Shown here: positions 1 to 7,030 of the stretch, piece after piece
How positions within the stretch are numbered: position 1 is the stretch's first letter
Layout of the letters: every line of letters begins with the position of its first letter
Assembly: GCA_945919075.1 (NCBI GenBank)
Contig: CAMEIX010000029.1
Coordinates: forward strand, 1 to 33,685
Length of the DNA: 33,685 nucleotides
Direction: 5' to 3'
From: an uncultured Lachnospiraceae bacterium
GTDB taxonomy: Bacteria; Bacillota; Clostridia; Lachnospirales; Lachnospiraceae
Program-made: the position numbers and the translations under genes
The notes under the pieces: generated by a model
Database searches by the model: none
Told to the model about the DNA's origin: nothing
Seen by the model: only the letters and a program-made list of their open reading frames with translations

Positions 1-101
1 CGATGACTTTCAAAGAAAAGATTCTATTAAAGAAAGTACTTGAGGCTGTGGAAGGGACCGATGTTGAAATCTTACTTAGAGAAAGTGGATTAATTAAGTA
101 A
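1..101 (+). CDS. 3' end of a gene cut by the window edge, function unknown
   Basis: An open frame runs in from the window edge and stops with TAA at 99-101. An ATG at position 3 would give only 32 residues (starting MTFKEKILLKKVLEAVEG), so this is more likely the C-terminus of a longer protein. The visible part is Lys/Glu-rich and probably helical. No family is recognisable from so short a stretch. Confidence 0.45.
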   Translation, partial: MTFKEKILLKKVLEAVEGTDVEILLRESGLIK

Positions 102-124
102 GACTATTAGGAAGTAATATACAA

Positions 125-165
125 AGCTGCCATATCACATAAAGCTGATGCGGCAGCTATTGTTT
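125..165 (+). terminator. Candidate terminator after the partial gene
   Basis: AGCTGCC (125-131) pairs with GGCAGCT (152-158) across a 20-nt loop and is followed by the T-rich ATTGTTTATTTA. The position 24 nt after the stop of the partial gene fits. The long loop makes it a moderate call. I see nothing convincing in the rest of the 102-330 gap. Confidence 0.45.
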
Positions 166-331
166 ATTTATCAGACAAAAATTGAAAATGTATGAATAAT
201 CAGCACTTACAAATATTTCAAAAATAACAGCTTTAATGATGTTAACGAAGAGAGGTTGTTTTTAGGAATATATAGGTTGATACTTTATGGAAGAGATTTT
301 GTAAATTTATTTTTGTGAGCGTGGTGTCAAA

Positions 332-376
332 TTATATGAGAAAATATGTCAAACGATTAAAAGCAAGAATTGCCAT
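332..376 (-). CDS. 14-codon ORF with a strong ribosome site, unknown
   Basis: On the minus strand, 42 nt after the mntP stop, a near-perfect AAGGAGG sits 8 nt before an ATG that opens a frame of only 14 codons (MAILAFNRLTYFLI). It is either a very small hydrophobic peptide or the surviving start of a gene whose body has been lost. A small AACAC-GAAT-GTGTT hairpin lies between it and mntP. No function is assigned. Confidence 0.25.
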   Translation of the reverse strand: MAILAFNRLTYFLI

Positions 377-418
377 ATACGTTACCTCCTTTTCTATAAA
401 CAACACATTCGTGTTCAC

Positions 419-1003
419 CTAAAACACCCCTGTAACAAATATCTCAATTCCGATTGTAATCAATATCACACCGCCTAAGATGGTGGCTTTACCTGCAAAT
501 TTTGTACCAAACTGCTTGCCGATTATAAGGCCTGTCATACAGATTACAAAGGTGACAACTGCAATAATCATGGCACATACAAAAGCCATGAAAAGAGCAT
601 ATTCTGCGATGGTAAAACCAACGGATAAGGCATCTATGGAGGTTGCCACTCCCTGTATCAAAAGGGCAGTCATGCCAATTTGGGGGCTTTCTGCTTCTTC
701 CTCTTTGTTCCGAATAGCCTCAAACAGCATACTGCCGCCAATGTAAAGAAGCAGTATTAAGGCAATCCAAGGAATAAATTTCTCAAAGGTTTTGAAATAC
801 TGCATAATCGTATGGACACATACCCATCCAATCATGGGCATGATTGCCTGAAATATGGCAAATATGCCTGCAATACCACACATTTTTCTCTTACCCATAT
901 GGGGTTCATGCAAACCGTTGGCAAGCGATACCGAAAAAGCATCCATCGCCAAACCAACTCCTAACAAGGCACTGTTTAAGAAAAATAATAAACTCCATTC
1001 CAT
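419..1003 (-). CDS. mntP: MntP manganese efflux pump
   Basis: The product is a 194-residue inner-membrane protein of the MntP (DUF204) family, which exports Mn2+. It has about six hydrophobic helices and the two family signatures in related halves: GVGLAMDAFSVSLANG near the N-terminus and ATSIDALSVGF in the middle. The Asp residues in these helices are the expected metal-path residues. The length is close to that usual for the family. The start is fixed by AGGAGG ten bases upstream of the ATG. The gene is transcribed alone, away from the BlaI-type gene, and sits behind a manganese-riboswitch-like leader with a terminator, so expression should rise when Mn2+ is high. The identification rests on the motifs and is supported by the leader. 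Confidence 0.93.
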   Translation of the reverse strand: MEWSLLFFLNSALLGVGLAMDAFSVSLANGLHEPHMGKRKMCGIAGIFAIFQAIMPMIGWVCVHTIMQYFKTFEKFIPWIALILLLYIGGSMLFEAIRNKEEEAESPQIGMTALLIQGVATSIDALSVGFTIAEYALFMAFVCAMIIAVVTFVICMTGLIIGKQFGTKFAGKATILGGVILITIGIEIFVTGVF

Positions 1004-1033
1004 CTTTCGTAGTCCTCCTAAAGATTCCCAAAT

Positions 1034-1068
1034 AAAAACCAGGCACAGTTTAGAAAACTATACCTGGG
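1034..1068 (-). terminator. Intrinsic terminator in the mntP leader
   Basis: On the minus strand CCAGG and AGTTT pair with AAACT and CCTGG around a TCT loop, followed directly by TTTTT. It lies between the riboswitch and the mntP ribosome site and is the likely expression platform: read through when Mn2+ is bound, used when it is not. The control direction is inferred from known yybP-ykoY riboswitches. Confidence 0.75.
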
Positions 1069-1090
1069 TATCTGTCTGAAAAAAAATATA

Positions 1091-1200
1091 GACTCCATGT
1101 ATAGTTTCTGCTATACATGAGTCTCGCAATTTAAAACAAGCCAGACCAAAAGGCCAGTATGTTGACTTGCTACGATATACGCTCGCTACTCCCTCATGAG
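1091..1200 (-). ncRNA. yybP-ykoY manganese riboswitch aptamer
   Basis: The leader of mntP carries the hallmarks of the yybP-ykoY class: GGGAGTAGC near its 5' side (about 1194-1186) and, after variable stems, GCGAGACTC running into a long helix. In that helix CATGTATAG pairs with CTATACATG, and GACT with AGTC across a bulged G (1123-1091). Between them are shorter pairings (TGGCC-TTTT-GGTCTGGC region). This class binds Mn2+ where two conserved loops dock, and switches on Mn efflux genes. The gene downstream, mntP, is the classic target. The long hairpin is itself followed by a run of T, so it might also terminate. Aptamer boundaries are approximate. Confidence 0.85.
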
Positions 1201-1214
1201 AATTCATAAAACAT

Positions 1215-1243
1215 ATCTTACCATTCGGCCCTGATTCTGTCAA
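1215..1243 (-). promoter_or_regulatory. mntP promoter
   Basis: TTGACA (1243-1238), a 17-bp spacer and TAAGAT (1220-1215) on the minus strand form a near-consensus housekeeping sigma promoter. Transcription would start around 1208, just before the riboswitch. Confidence 0.8.
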
Positions 1244-1293
1244 ATTATTTCTGAACAATCATTAGGGCAATAATTTTTGAACAATCATTAGGG
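1241..1293. repeat. Tandem duplication between divergent promoters
   Basis: Two adjacent near-copies, 1241-1267 and 1268-1293, share a perfect 16-mer (TGAACAATCATTAGGG at 1252-1267 and 1278-1293) and a similar A/T-rich left part. The first copy abuts and overlaps the mntP -35 box. The second lies just before the -35 of the divergent promoter at 1304. It may be a duplicated regulator site or a chance slippage duplication. Confidence 0.7.
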
Positions 1294-1303
1294 TGAATAG
1301 GGC

Positions 1304-1332
1304 TTGACAGAGTGGTCTATTCAGTATAAACT
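1304..1332 (+). promoter_or_regulatory. Promoter of the BlaI-type operon
   Basis: TTGACA (1304-1309), 17 bp and TAAACT (1327-1332) point toward the BlaI-type gene. The start of transcription would fall near 1339. Confidence 0.75.
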
Positions 1333-1343
1333 CAAAATCAGAA

Positions 1344-1362
1344 GGTTTATTGTGAATAAACC
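1344..1362. promoter_or_regulatory. Probable autoregulatory operator (perfect dyad)
   Basis: GGTTTATT-GTG-AATAAACC is a perfect 8-bp inverted repeat just downstream of the predicted transcription start of the BlaI-type gene. The position suits a repressor that blocks its own promoter, as BlaI/MecI proteins do. The sequence is not the classic bla/mec TACA-TGTA dyad, so the link to this repressor is an inference from position. Confidence 0.55.
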
Positions 1363-1404
1363 AAAGACGCCTTTTGAGCAAAGAAAGAACACAGGAGGGA
1401 AAAT

Positions 1405-1767
1405 ATGGCGGATACAGAGTTAGGAGTGGTGCAGGCACAGTTTGCGGAAATTGTATGGAATCATGAGCCTGTGGCATCAGGAGAACTGGTAAAAATATGT
1501 GAGAAGGAATTGCATTGGAAAAAGTCTACTACCTATACAGTACTGCGAAAACTGTGTGAAAAGGGTATTTTTCAGAATGTGGATGGAATCGTAAGCTCCG
1601 TCATGTCCAGGGAGGATTTTTGCGCCACAAAGAGTGAGCAGTTTGTACGGGATACTTTTAAGGGCTCTCTCCCTGCTTTTATTGCGGCATTTACAGCCAG
1701 AAATAAATTAACGAAGGACGAAGTGGATGAAATTCAGAAGATGATTGATGCCTACAGAGAGGAGTAG
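1405..1767 (+). CDS. BlaI/MecI/CopY-family repressor
   Basis: The 120-residue protein has the winged-helix DNA-binding domain of the penicillinase-repressor family (residues about 5-75). The signature WKKSTTYTVLRKLCEKG spans the recognition helix and wing, and a C-terminal helical region should dimerise. In this family the repressor is normally cut after a signal from a membrane M56 metallopeptidase (BlaR1-like) encoded next door. Here the next gene starts 2 nt after the stop but has no visible peptidase. AGGAGGG lies 7 nt before the ATG. A dyad in its own leader suggests autoregulation. The family is clear. The signal and targets are unknown, and nothing here points to beta-lactam resistance. 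Confidence 0.88.
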   Translation: MADTELGVVQAQFAEIVWNHEPVASGELVKICEKELHWKKSTTYTVLRKLCEKGIFQNVDGIVSSVMSREDFCATKSEQFVRDTFKGSLPAFIAAFTARNKLTKDEVDEIQKMIDAYREE

Positions 1768-1769
1768 AA

Positions 1770-2744
1770 ATGAATAAGCTTTTTCATAAAGTTTTTAATA
1801 ATACATTGACAGCGAGTCTTTTCGAGATGTTGGTTTTGGGAGTAGCAGCCTGCATCGTGGTGGCAGTCTGTTTTCTGACAAATCCTAAAAAGGACATGGG
1901 TGTGGATTCTGATGGAAATCCGGGAAATAAGGATGTTGCCGAATCCTTTATAAAGGATGAACTTGTGGAACCGGAGAAGTCTGAACTCGAGGAATCGAAA
2001 AAGACCGGGACGGAAGAATCTAAAACGGAAGAATCTGGAACGCAAGAGGGAGATTTGACATCGGAATACAGTCCCTTTGGCCAGTTTGGTGAGAAGGGTC
2101 CACATTATGAGTATGGCGTGTACCCTGAGAAATATCTTGTGGAAACCGTGCTCTACGAAACGATGGCGGACATAAATCACGACAAGATTCAGGATTATAT
2201 AAAAGTGGTATGTTACAACGATAAGGTTGGCTCCACGGATAGAGAGACAGTAGAACTTTCTGCAATCGGGTGTTATGTAATGGTTTATAAAGGAATAGCG
2301 GACGGTATTTGTGAGAGAAAACCGATGTTTATCAGCAGGAATTTCCATCTAAGCCATTCAGGAAACGGAGTGGTTTGTCTTTCCAAATATAATGGGTTAG
2401 ATTATCTTCTTTTTGCCAATATCTATGAAATGCAGGGAGATGCTTATTATGATTATGCCATGGTTTATTTAGACGAGGAAAAAGGAATTCTTACGGCTGA
2501 CAGCGATGCGGTGGAATTTGCGATCGATAGTCATGGACATAGCGATTGGGATAAATTAACGCACAGAGAAGATGTAATTCCGGAATTTAAGAAAAAAATG
2601 GAACCCTATCTGGAGGATTCCGAAATTTTGATGTGCCTTACAATGGATGAGGAACTTCATTCCAATATCATTTGCTTTAGTACACAAGAGGAAAGGATTC
2701 CGGCAAATTATTTCTTTGGATGGGTCTGGGAATGGACTCACTAA
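1770..2744 (+). CDS. Membrane-anchored exported protein, apparent M56 receptor remnant
   Basis: The 324-residue protein starts 2 nt after the repressor stop and is surely co-transcribed. Residues 1-17 (LFHKVFNNTLTAS) resemble the first residues of BlaR1/M56 sensors. Residues about 18-37 form one membrane helix ending VAVCFLTNPKK, a phrase I associate with the last helix of clostridial M56 proteins. A Glu/Lys/Ser/Thr-rich linker (about 38-95) then leads to an extracellular domain of about 220 residues with a DINHDKIQDYI calcium-loop-like motif near residue 134. No HExxH is present. The simplest reading is an M56 receptor that lost its peptidase core in frame, keeping start, last helix and outer domain. 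The outer domain's ligand is unknown. Its stop overlaps that of the convergent AraC gene by 3-4 nt. Confidence 0.6.
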   Translation: MNKLFHKVFNNTLTASLFEMLVLGVAACIVVAVCFLTNPKKDMGVDSDGNPGNKDVAESFIKDELVEPEKSELEESKKTGTEESKTEESGTQEGDLTSEYSPFGQFGEKGPHYEYGVYPEKYLVETVLYETMADINHDKIQDYIKVVCYNDKVGSTDRETVELSAIGCYVMVYKGIADGICERKPMFISRNFHLSHSGNGVVCLSKYNGLDYLLFANIYEMQGDAYYDYAMVYLDEEKGILTADSDAVEFAIDSHGHSDWDKLTHREDVIPEFKKKMEPYLEDSEILMCLTMDEELHSNIICFSTQEERIPANYFFGWVWEWTH

Positions 2745-3574
2745 GCCATTCCCTTACGGTATTCGGACGGAGAAATTCCGTAACGCTTCTTAAACTGCAG
2801 ATAGAAGGTCTGGCGGTTGGCAAAACCAATCATGTTATCTATCTCTTTAATGGGAATCTGCGGATTGGCAAGCAGTTCTTTGGCAGCGGCAAGGCGGCAG
2901 CGTGTTACACTTTCCCACAGAGAGATGCCGGTTGCCTTTTTGTAAATGCGCTCTAAATAGGTTGCGTTCAAACCGATGTGGTGCGCAATCATTTCATTAT
3001 TTTTCACAAGATAAAAAGATTCTTTAATATAATCCTCTGCCCTTTCCACATAGTACTGGGCGGAGGATTTTTCGGTTGTGGGAAGCAGGGGCAGTTCTGA
3101 CAGGATGTGGTAGCTTAAGCTGTTTAAGTAAAGTGGATTCTTACGTCCCTCAAATTCCTTATGGATACGGAGCATATCTGCCTTCAGGTCACTTGCATCC
3201 GGAAAAATTCGTGCGCCGCGAAGTGCGGTCAGAAAAAGACAGAGTTCCAGGGAGGTGTTTAAAATATCCAGAATGCCCGGAAATGCCATGACAGGTTTTG
3301 TGTAATCAAAGGAAAGGGAAAACCCAAGAACCGTGCAGGGTTTTTCGGGATTGAATTTGATTTTATGGGGGAGGGAAGAGTCCAGAACAATCAGGTTTTT
3401 CTGGCCCAGTTCATATTCTTTACCATCGATTTCATAAATACAACTTCCGTTTTCGATGTAATTGCATTCCAAAAAACCATGGCTGTGCATTTCCATGGTA
3501 TAATATTTCCAGTTGCCGTTCATGTAGGCATTGTCTATGTAAAGCGGAAGATTAGGTAATTTCGCAATGGTCAT
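2741..3574 (-). CDS. AraC-family regulator, probable control of the alpha-galactosidase cluster
   Basis: The 277-residue protein has an N-terminal cupin-like sugar-sensing domain, with the HSHGFLECNYI metal-pocket-like stretch near residue 30. The C-terminal AraC domain has two helix-turn-helices (about 180-277), ending with the family signature IGFANRQTFYLQFKKRYGISPSEYR. The start was placed at the ATG preceded by AGGAGG at 7 nt; the frame stays open upstream without a better ribosome site. It is transcribed divergently from the GH36 gene 206 bp away, the usual layout for an activator of sugar use. That target is inferred from position. Confidence 0.87.
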   Translation of the reverse strand: MTIAKLPNLPLYIDNAYMNGNWKYYTMEMHSHGFLECNYIENGSCIYEIDGKEYELGQKNLIVLDSSLPHKIKFNPEKPCTVLGFSLSFDYTKPVMAFPGILDILNTSLELCLFLTALRGARIFPDASDLKADMLRIHKEFEGRKNPLYLNSLSYHILSELPLLPTTEKSSAQYYVERAEDYIKESFYLVKNNEMIAHHIGLNATYLERIYKKATGISLWESVTRCRLAAAKELLANPQIPIKEIDNMIGFANRQTFYLQFKKRYGISPSEYRKGMA

Positions 3575-3731
3575 GGCAGTCCCTCCTTTCGTCATAATAT
3601 CACAGAATGTTAAAAATAACAACCAAAGGAGAAAAAGAAGTCAGAAATAGTGATAGAAATATAAGGAGAAATGTGGTTTATTTAGAATACAGGGATATGT
3701 AAAATCCCGGACAGATATTTTCGCACGGCAT

Positions 3732-3746
3732 TGCACGTTACGTGCA
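3732..3746. promoter_or_regulatory. Palindrome upstream of the alpha-galactosidase gene
   Basis: TGCACGT-T-ACGTGCA is a perfect 7-bp inverted repeat 33 nt before the GH36 start, in the region between the divergent AraC and GH36 genes. It could be a regulator site or a small leader hairpin. I found no convincing -35/-10 pair to place it against. Confidence 0.4.
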
Positions 3747-3779
3747 CGCAGGCCGGGTGTGAGAGGAAAGAAGGTATTT

Positions 3780-5969
3780 ATGGAAATCATTTATGAAGAA
3801 AAGAGCAGAAGTTTTTTGTTACAGACCCCGAAATCCACTTATGTCATTGGGATTGTGGATGCGGAAAATTTTGTGGGACATGCGTATTATGGTCCCCGTC
3901 TGATGGAAGATGATGTGACCTATCTGATGAGAACCGGTGAGGCACCCTTCACCCCGGAAAAGAATGCCAGGGACAGATTGTCCTTTTTGGATTGCTTTCC
4001 CCAGGAATTTCCTTCCTGTGGCGTGGGCGACTTCAGGGAAAGTGCCGTTACCATAAAGGATAAAGGTTCTCATGTGGCAAGTGAATTTGTTTTGGAAAGC
4101 TTTGAAATCGTAAATGGCAAGGAGAAACTGGAAGGCCTGCCGGCAACCTGGGGAAGTGAGGAAGATACCAAGACCTTAAAACTTACCTTGAGGGATAAGG
4201 TGCTCGGCCTGAAAGCCATTTTGTCTTACAGTGTCTTTGAAGGTATTGATGCCATCGCCAGAAGCGTAAAGCTTGTAAATGAGGGCAAAGATCCGGTTAC
4301 CATAGAAAAAATCATGTCTGCGTCTCTTGACATGGATAATAGGGAATACGACAAACTGATTCTCTACGGTTCCTGGGCAAGGGAGCGCTATATCGACCGT
4401 ACCCCTGTTAACTACGGGGTGCAGAGCACCTCTTCCCTGCGCGGGGAGCCGGGGCATCAGGAGCAGCCGTTTATGGCACTTCTTGAAAAAAATGCAACCG
4501 AAGATCAGGGAGAAGTCATCGGCATCAATTTAATCTATTCCGGAAACTGTACCACACTTGCGGACCGGAATCAGTTTGACAGTATCCGCCTCATGTCCGG
4601 TATCAATCCGGAAGGGTTTTCCTATATCTTAAATCCCGGAGAGTCCTTTCAGGCACCGGAAGCAGTGCTGGTTTATTCATCAGAAGGGATTGGCGGCATG
4701 AGTCGAACCTTCCATGATCTTTACCGGAATCACTTAATCCGTGGGGAGTATCGGGATAAAAAGCGTCCTATTTTGATAAACAACTGGGAAGCCACCTATT
4801 TTGACTTTAATACGGAAAAACTTCTGGATATTGCCAGAGAGGCATCCAAAGACGGTATTGAAATGTTAGTCATGGATGATGGGTGGTTTGGAAACCGTTA
4901 TGATGATAACCGGGCACTGGGAGACTGGTTTGTAAATGAAGAGAAGCTTGCGGGCGGCTTAAAATATCTGGTAGATGAGGTAAATAAGCTGGGCATGAAA
5001 TTCGGTATCTGGTTTGAGCCTGAAATGATCAGTCCGGATTCCGACCTTTACAGGGCTCATCCCGACTGGGCTGTTCAGATACCCGGCAGAGAAGCCGGAC
5101 TTGCCAGAAACCAGTATGTTTTAGACATGACCAGAAAAGAAATCCGGGATTACATTTTCGAAAGAATGGCAGCAGTTTTGCACAGTGCCAACATTGAATA
5201 TGTAAAGTGGGATATGAACCGTCCCCTTTGTGATATTGGCAGTGCATCTCTTCCTGCGGACAGACAGGGCGAATTTTTCCACCGTTATGTGCTGGGGGTT
5301 TACGATTTGCAGGAGAGGCTGATTACGGAATTCCCGCACCTTCTTCTGGAAAACTGCTCCGGCGGCGGTGCCAGATTTGACGCAGGTATGCTTTATTACA
5401 GTCCCCAGATCTGGTGCTCGGATGATACGGATGCCATAGAAAGGCTGACCATTCAGGAAGGCACTGCGTTGATTTATCCTCTTTCTGCAATGGGAGCCCA
5501 TGTCAGCGACTGCCCCAACCATACCGTGGGCCGCGAAACGCCTTTTGAAACCAGGGGTTATGTGGCACTGGCAGGAACCTTCGGCTATGAACTGGATATT
5601 ACCAAAATTTCCAAAGAAGACCGTGCCATGATTCCCGAGCAGATTCAAATGTATCATAAATATAATGACCTGGTACGTACCGGAGATTATTATCGTATTG
5701 CATCTTACAGCAAAAATCGTTATTATGATTGTTATATGGTTGTTGCAAAGGATAAGATGGAGGCGCTTGTGACCTATGTTCAGGTAATGGGCAGACCCAA
5801 TTCCCACTCACGACGTATTCTGCTTAAGGGCTTATGCCCGGAAAAGACTTACCGGATTGAGGGAGAAGAACGTACATACAGGGGAAGTACCCTGATGAAT
5901 GCGGGTATTCTGGTAGAAAACCTCTGGGGCGACTATAAAGGAAAACTGATTCACATTTTGGAGGCTTAG
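3780..5969 (+). CDS. Alpha-galactosidase, glycoside hydrolase family 36
   Basis: This 729-residue enzyme hydrolyses terminal alpha-1,6-galactose from melibiose and raffinose-type sugars. No signal peptide is visible, so it should act in the cytoplasm on imported oligosaccharides. Order: N-terminal beta-sandwich (about 1-320), catalytic barrel (about 330-640) with MLVMDDGWFG and GIWFEPEMIS, the nucleophile motif KWDMNR (Asp near 478), CSGGGARFDAGM and the acid/base motif CSDDTDA (Asp near 548), then a C-terminal beta domain. The length is usual for bacterial GH36. The ATG at 3780 follows GAAGG at 5 nt; an upstream in-frame GTG at 3759 is less likely. It leads a cluster with a mannose-6-phosphate isomerase and an epimerase-like gene, opposite an AraC regulator. 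Confidence 0.94.
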   Translation: MEIIYEEKSRSFLLQTPKSTYVIGIVDAENFVGHAYYGPRLMEDDVTYLMRTGEAPFTPEKNARDRLSFLDCFPQEFPSCGVGDFRESAVTIKDKGSHVASEFVLESFEIVNGKEKLEGLPATWGSEEDTKTLKLTLRDKVLGLKAILSYSVFEGIDAIARSVKLVNEGKDPVTIEKIMSASLDMDNREYDKLILYGSWARERYIDRTPVNYGVQSTSSLRGEPGHQEQPFMALLEKNATEDQGEVIGINLIYSGNCTTLADRNQFDSIRLMSGINPEGFSYILNPGESFQAPEAVLVYSSEGIGGMSRTFHDLYRNHLIRGEYRDKKRPILINNWEATYFDFNTEKLLDIAREASKDGIEMLVMDDGWFGNRYDDNRALGDWFVNEEKLAGGLKYLVDEVNKLGMKFGIWFEPEMISPDSDLYRAHPDWAVQIPGREAGLARNQYVLDMTRKEIRDYIFERMAAVLHSANIEYVKWDMNRPLCDIGSASLPADRQGEFFHRYVLGVYDLQERLITEFPHLLLENCSGGGARFDAGMLYYSPQIWCSDDTDAIERLTIQEGTALIYPLSAMGAHVSDCPNHTVGRETPFETRGYVALAGTFGYELDITKISKEDRAMIPEQIQMYHKYNDLVRTGDYYRIASYSKNRYYDCYMVVAKDKMEALVTYVQVMGRPNSHSRRILLKGLCPEKTYRIEGEERTYRGSTLMNAGILVENLWGDYKGKLIHILEA

Positions 5970-5970
5970 G

Positions 5971-6903
5971 ATGGATATTTTATTTTTTGACCCCTGCTTA
6001 AAAGATGTAGTGTGGGGCGGCAATAAGTTAAGAGATGAATTTCATTATGAGGGTGCAGGAGATTCCACCGGCGAATGCTGGGGCATCAGTGCCCACAAGA
6101 ACGGGGACGGAAAAATTAAAAACGGTACCTATTCCGGTATGACACTCTCAGCCCTTTACAGAGACCACAGAGAACTCTTCGGTAATATCACGGCAGAAGA
6201 GTTTCCTCTTCTGGTAAAGATTATTGATGCGAAAGCGGATTTAAGCATTCAGGTGCACCCGGATGATGCTTATGTGAAGGAGCATGAGGACTGTCCTTTC
6301 GGGAAAACCGAATGCTGGTATATCATGGATTGTCCCGAGAATGCCACTCTGGTCATCGGACATCATGCAAAAACCAGACAGGAACTGGCAGATATGATTC
6401 ATGAAGACCGTTATGAAGAGTTGATTAAACAGCTTCCGGTAAAGAAGGGGGATTTCATCCAGATCGTACCCGGCACCGTACACGCAATCAAGGGCGGTTT
6501 CACCATTCTGGAAACCCAGCAGAGCAGTGACATTACCTACCGTGTGTATGATTACAAGAGACTGGTGGACGGCAAAGAAAGACCCTTACATGTGAAGCAG
6601 AGTATTGATGTCATCACGGTTCCCGACGAATCCGGAGAAAAAGCGTTAGTTTCCACAGAAGGCATGAAAAAGGATGCCATGAATCTTCTGATAGCATGTG
6701 AGTTTTACAAGGTATGGAAGATGGAGGTAGAAACTTCTGTCAACGTGGAGCAGAAGTACCCCTTCCTGTTGGGCAGCGTTTTGGACGGATGCGGCAGGGT
6801 AAATGAGTACGAACTGAAGAAGGGGGACCATTTTATGATTCCCTCAGATTATGGCAATGTGAAATTTGAGGGAAACATGGAACTGATTCTTTCCACAGTG
6901 TAA
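5971..6903 (+). CDS. manA: Mannose-6-phosphate isomerase, class I
   Basis: The 310-residue enzyme interconverts mannose-6-phosphate and fructose-6-phosphate. It is a Zn-dependent cupin of the short Bacillus ManA/Pmi type: DPCLKDVVWGG at the N-terminus, the metal-site segments SIQVHPDD, GKTECWYIMD and PGTVHAIKGG, then YRVYDYKR. Its ATG lies 1 nt after the alpha-galactosidase stop and uses GGAGG at the end of that gene, so the two are translationally linked. Pairing with a galactosidase suggests use of galactomannan or mixed plant oligosaccharides; this is an inference. Confidence 0.92.
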   Translation: MDILFFDPCLKDVVWGGNKLRDEFHYEGAGDSTGECWGISAHKNGDGKIKNGTYSGMTLSALYRDHRELFGNITAEEFPLLVKIIDAKADLSIQVHPDDAYVKEHEDCPFGKTECWYIMDCPENATLVIGHHAKTRQELADMIHEDRYEELIKQLPVKKGDFIQIVPGTVHAIKGGFTILETQQSSDITYRVYDYKRLVDGKERPLHVKQSIDVITVPDESGEKALVSTEGMKKDAMNLLIACEFYKVWKMEVETSVNVEQKYPFLLGSVLDGCGRVNEYELKKGDHFMIPSDYGNVKFEGNMELILSTV

Positions 6904-7007
6904 TAAGGAAGCCCCTGATGGGGCGTAGGTTCTCGATTCTACGAATCGGAACAAGTAAGGAAGCCCCTGATGGGGCGTAGGTTCTCGATTCTACGAATCG
7001 GAACAAG
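6904..7007 (+). repeat. Perfect 52-bp tandem duplication with hairpins
   Basis: Two identical 52-bp units (6904-6955 and 6956-7007) lie directly after the manA stop, followed by the start of a third (TAAGGA). Each unit contains two hairpins: GCCCC-TGAT-GGGGC and CGATTC-TAC-GAATCG. There is no T-run, so they are not classic terminators. They could trim or stabilise the mRNA between manA and the epimerase-like gene, or be a small dispersed intergenic repeat. Confidence 0.9.
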
Positions 7008-7030
7008 TAAGGAAAGGTGCGTAGAAAAAT

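Noticed and set aside
1262..1477. 71-residue minus-strand frame opposite the BlaI-type gene
   Set aside because: It covers the divergent promoters and the start of the repressor gene; no ribosome site.
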